The notes under the pieces were generated by a model. That model had not been told where the DNA came from. It worked only from the letters and a program-made list of their open reading frames with translations, and searched no databases. From positions 1-18,027 of the forward strand of contig CAVURW010000133.1 of assembly GCA_963743595.1 (NCBI GenBank): a stretch of 18,027 nt of DNA, written 5' to 3'. The DNA comes from CAVURW01 sp963743595. GTDB lineage: Bacteria; Verrucomicrobiota; Verrucomicrobiia; Methylacidiphilales; UBA1321. The translations under genes were made by a program, and so were the position numbers. Below, piece by piece: positions 15,796 through 18,027 of the stretch (within the stretch, counting starts at the first letter, position 1; the number at the start of each line of letters is the position of its first letter).

Positions 15796-16260
15796 ATGGA
15801 CCTGCATCAAGGTCTGCTGGACCGGAACCCGAACCAGGACCCGGCGGACAAGGTCGATTACCACACCTGTGAGGCGTGCCGCAAGTACCCGATCCGGTTC
15901 GTGCACATGTTGGTTCACGACGATTGGGCTGGAGTCGTCGCGGTTGGCCGGATCCTGCGCCGAGCATCTCACGGACGACGATGTTAACCCAGACGCTGCG
16001 AGTCGAATTTGCGGAAACTGTCCGCGCGTTGAGCCGCGGCCAGACGCCGTTGGGCCCGCCTGACCTGGAGGATTTCGGCCAATGGAAACCTGTGGACCAA
16101 GTTCAAAGGACACCATCTGGTCACTTCCGATTGCGGTTCGCCGAAGGCTACAGCTTCGGCATCGACGGCCAATTCCACCGCTGGCGAGTTCCCTACCGAA
16201 GACGACGCCCATATCGCGTGCCGCGAGCGTTTTCCTCCACCGGGAAGCCCAACGATTCGC
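15796..16260 (+). pseudogene. Frame-broken small protein with paired-cysteine motif (planctomycete-like hypothetical)
   Basis: An ATG at 15796 opens MDLHQGLLDRNPNQ, then YHTCEACRKYPIRFVHMLVH, to about 15948. The sequence then continues in the next frame as SCAEHLTDDDVNP (to about 15985). Further on come GNLWTKFKGHHLVTS (16084-16128), GYSFGIDGQFH in another frame (16146-16178) and GEFPTEDDAHIA back in the earlier one (16183-16218). Together these make one protein of about 140 aa with a CxxC pair, an IRFVHM strand and a VGxxCAEH motif, as in small hypothetical proteins that I associate with Planctomycetes and other high-GC bacteria. At least four frame changes break it. The function of the family is unknown to me; the cysteines suggest metal binding. 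Confidence 0.55.
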
Positions 16261-16327
16261 GTGCGCAGCGATTGCTGACGGCGCGAGGTCCGTAAGTGCT
16301 CGCAACATACGGCCAGCTGGCCCCTGT

Positions 16328-16347
16328 GGCGGACAGGAATGTCCGCC
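16328..16347. repeat. REP-like perfect hairpin
   Basis: GGCGGACA GGAA TGTCCGCC: eight G/C-rich pairs closed by a GGAA tetraloop (GNRA type). No T run follows, so it is not an intrinsic terminator. Its form is that of dispersed intergenic palindromes of high-GC genomes; only one copy lies in this window. Confidence 0.5.
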
Positions 16348-16560
16348 CTATCCAGTATGGATGAACACGCCCAGGTCAACGGGCGAGTAAAGTCGGGAAT
16401 CATCCCCACATCCTTCATCCCTTCTCCGACGCCGTTACCATGAACGCGGACTTGGCGTGAATGCCACTCGCTCACGCGATCGTTCGATTCTTCTTCGTTT
16501 CCCTTCATTCCGATCGCGTTGACTCATGACTAACGGCTTCACGAGACAAGTCGTAACGAT

Positions 16561-16566
16561 GGGAGG
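16561..16566 (+). promoter_or_regulatory. Strong Shine-Dalgarno of the YfhO-like gene
   Basis: GGGAGG sits seven nucleotides before ATG 16574. It fixes the start of the YfhO-like gene and contrasts with the starts chosen for the left-hand genes, none of which has a site of this quality. Confidence 0.7.
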
Positions 16567-16573
16567 TCGCTAC

Positions 16574-18027
16574 ATGCGAAATTATTGGTTCGTTTTTCTG
16601 ATTCTCGCTTGCTTCGCCGCTTTGTTTCTCTGCTGCTATGCCCCGGTGTTCTTCGCGGATCGCCAGTTCGGCTATCGGGATGCCGGCCATTCTACTACCC
16701 GCTGAACCAGCGAGTGCAGCAAGAATGGAACGAGGGCCGTTGGCCCCTCGTGGGAACCCGAGGAAAATGCCGGGATGCCGCTGTTGGGCAATCCTGGACC
16801 GCGGCCGTCTTTTATCCCGGCAAAGTGATCTTCGCCGTGATGCCCTATCATTGGGCCGCACGCATCTACATCGTCTTCCATACCGCGCTTGCGTTCGTCA
16901 CCATGCTGGTCTTGATGCGAGGATGGCAAACGAGTTGGGTGGGCTCGACGCCGAGCGCGCTGGTCGATGCGTTCGGCGCACCGATCTTGTTCCAATACTG
17001 CAACATCATCTATCTCGTAGGTGCGGCCTGGCTGCCGTTGGGTATGCATGCGATCGATCGTTGGGTGCTCCAGGGGCGTCGGTGGGACTGTTTCCGAACT
17101 GTCGATCGTCCTCGCCATGCAGATGCTCGGCGGCGATCCCCAAGCCGCCTATCTGCTGGGCCTGGCGGCCACCGGCTATGCGATCGGGATCGCCTGGAAT
17201 CGAGCCCGTCGAAACACGACCGAGGGGGAGGATGCCTGTGCCGAGATTTCTCGCCCCGCTTCGAGGTTCCGGTGGTCCGTGCCCATGGTCGCGCTGGGAT
17301 TCGTCTCCTACTGTGCGGCGACTTGGTCCTCGCGGAGTGGCTGCCGAAATTTCGGGAGGTGAAGAAGCCGCCGCCGCCGCTGCCAGGCATGCTTTGGCTT
17401 CCGTTGGCGATCAACGTGGTCTGGGGGTTGGTCGCACTGGCGTTTCTTTATCGGTGGTGCGCCTCGGAAAGCGTTTTCCGGTTGGCTTCACGGCCCTCGG
17501 TTTGGCGATGTCGGCCGGCGTCGCGGCCGCGGTGACCGCCATTCAACTCCTGCCGGTGGTTGAGTTCACACAACTCACATCGCGGGCCGCGGGCGGAGGT
17601 CCGCACGATATTTATCCGTTTAGCATCGCGCCCATCCGGATTGTGGAGCTACTTTGGCCCAATTTCTCCGGCATTCAGGTGGACGGCAATAACCATTGGA
17701 TGCGCGCCTTGAAACTTTGGGATACGACGCGAAGGTCTGGGTGCCGTCCTTGTACATGGGTGGGCTGACGTTGGCCCTGGCCGTCAGCGCCTTGGGCTTC
17801 CGGAGGTTCACCATGCGCCGGGCCGTCCGCGATCCTCTTGTTGAGCCTGGTCGGCAGCCTGGGCGAGTACACCAGCCCGATCGGAATCGTTCGCCTCGTG
17901 GCCGAGACCGAGATTTCGGGCGCATCCGCCGTACTTGGTCGCCGGCATGGGACCGCTCGACCCCGTCGATTACACGCCGATCCGCCAGGATGGATACCTT
18001 CGCAACGGTGATGGCAGTGCGTACTGG
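16574..18027 (+). pseudogene. YfhO-like multi-spanning membrane protein, broken by many frame changes, runs off the window
   Basis: The gene starts MRNYWFVFLILACFAALFLC and continues YAPVFFADRQFGYRDAGH. Joining segments from all three plus frames gives one coherent protein: FYYPLNQRVQQEWNEGRWPL, PEENAGMPLLGNP, FYPGKVIFAVMPYHWAARIY, a run of membrane helices (IYIVFHTALAFVTMLVLM, LFQYCNIIYLVGAAWLPLG), MQMLGGDPQAAYLLGL, WLPKFREVKKPPPPLPGMLW, IQLLPVVEFTQLTSRAAGGG, VWVPSLYMGGLTLALAVSAL, LLLSLVGSLGEYTSPIGIVR and GPLDPVDYTPIRQDGYL at the edge. This matches the YfhO-type (GT-C-like) proteins of Planctomycetes such as Isosphaeraceae; related proteins act in sugar modification of cell-surface polymers. 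I count at least nine frame changes in about 1450 nt, yet the segments themselves have normal codons and no in-frame stops, which points to indels rather than long erosion. Confidence 0.65.

Larger units (their letters stand above)
16261..16573. other. Intergenic region upstream of the YfhO-like gene
   Basis: About 310 nt with no supported gene. It contains the REP-like hairpin at 16328-16347 and, at its right end, the ribosome-binding site of the YfhO-like gene. Open frames here are short and unconvincing. Confidence 0.4.

Noticed and set aside
15788..15967. N-terminal extension of the truncated glycosidase frame to an upstream start at 15967
   Set aside because: The extra 60 residues are Pro/Gly/Arg-rich and lie antisense to the recognisable CxxC protein, so they are not part of the enzyme.
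15984..16508. Minus-strand frames of 170-180 codons across the right arm (including 15766-16308)
   Set aside because: They are long only because stops are rare at this GC; the plus strand shows conserved protein segments in the same place.
1..18027. CRISPR arrays, tRNA or rRNA genes, insertion sequences, toxin-antitoxin pairs
   Set aside because: I looked for regular repeats, cloverleaf-like ends, transposase motifs and small paired genes and saw none I could support.

Overview
The left 15.8 kb looks like a moderate-GC verrucomicrobial genome. The taxon call rests mainly on a Verru_Chthon cassette protein A gene (3445-7683, minus), a family known essentially from Verrucomicrobia, and on the type of secreted carbohydrate-active enzymes around it. 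A sampled line inside that gene is about 43% GC. The left genes I checked have no convincing Shine-Dalgarno sequence at their chosen starts; the only partial candidate is an AGGA before an alternative TTG start of the first gene.

Layout, left to right. (1) 44-2653 (+): secreted six-hairpin glycosidase related to GH95, with a LamG jellyroll inserted in its N-terminal region; the two halves of that LamG appear in swapped order. (2) 2718-7683 (-): Verru_Chthon cassette protein A followed by a small secreted protein whose start overlaps the end of A; cassette members B, C and D are absent. (3) 8056-10782 (+): secreted PcRGLX/YetA-like protein (PL26-type exo-rhamnogalacturonan lyase family). (4) 11136-13742 (+): secreted GH52 beta-xylosidase-like enzyme with an N-terminal malectin-like domain. 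(5) 13876-14715 (+): AraC-family regulator, probably the local regulator of these enzymes. (6) 14753-15229 (-): VOC/PhnB-like protein, much richer in GC than its neighbours. (7) 15281-15787 (-): C-terminal 168 codons of another six-hairpin glycosidase, cut off abruptly at about 15787.

At about 15787 the character of the DNA changes. To the right GC is about 62% in a sampled line, the recognisable proteins look planctomycete-like (a small protein with a paired-cysteine motif and a YfhO-like multi-spanning membrane protein), a strong Shine-Dalgarno appears (16561-16566), a REP-like hairpin occurs (16328-16347), and both genes are broken by many frame changes although the amino-acid segments remain recognisable. 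This is either a chimeric join with poor right-hand sequence, or a real recombination junction next to decaying transferred DNA. I cannot tell which from one window.

Taken together, enzymes 1, 3 and 4 with the AraC regulator form a loose plant-cell-wall (pectin/xylan side chain) degradation locus, and the pseudopilin-like cassette pair sits in the middle of it. I found no RNA genes, CRISPR arrays or transposases.
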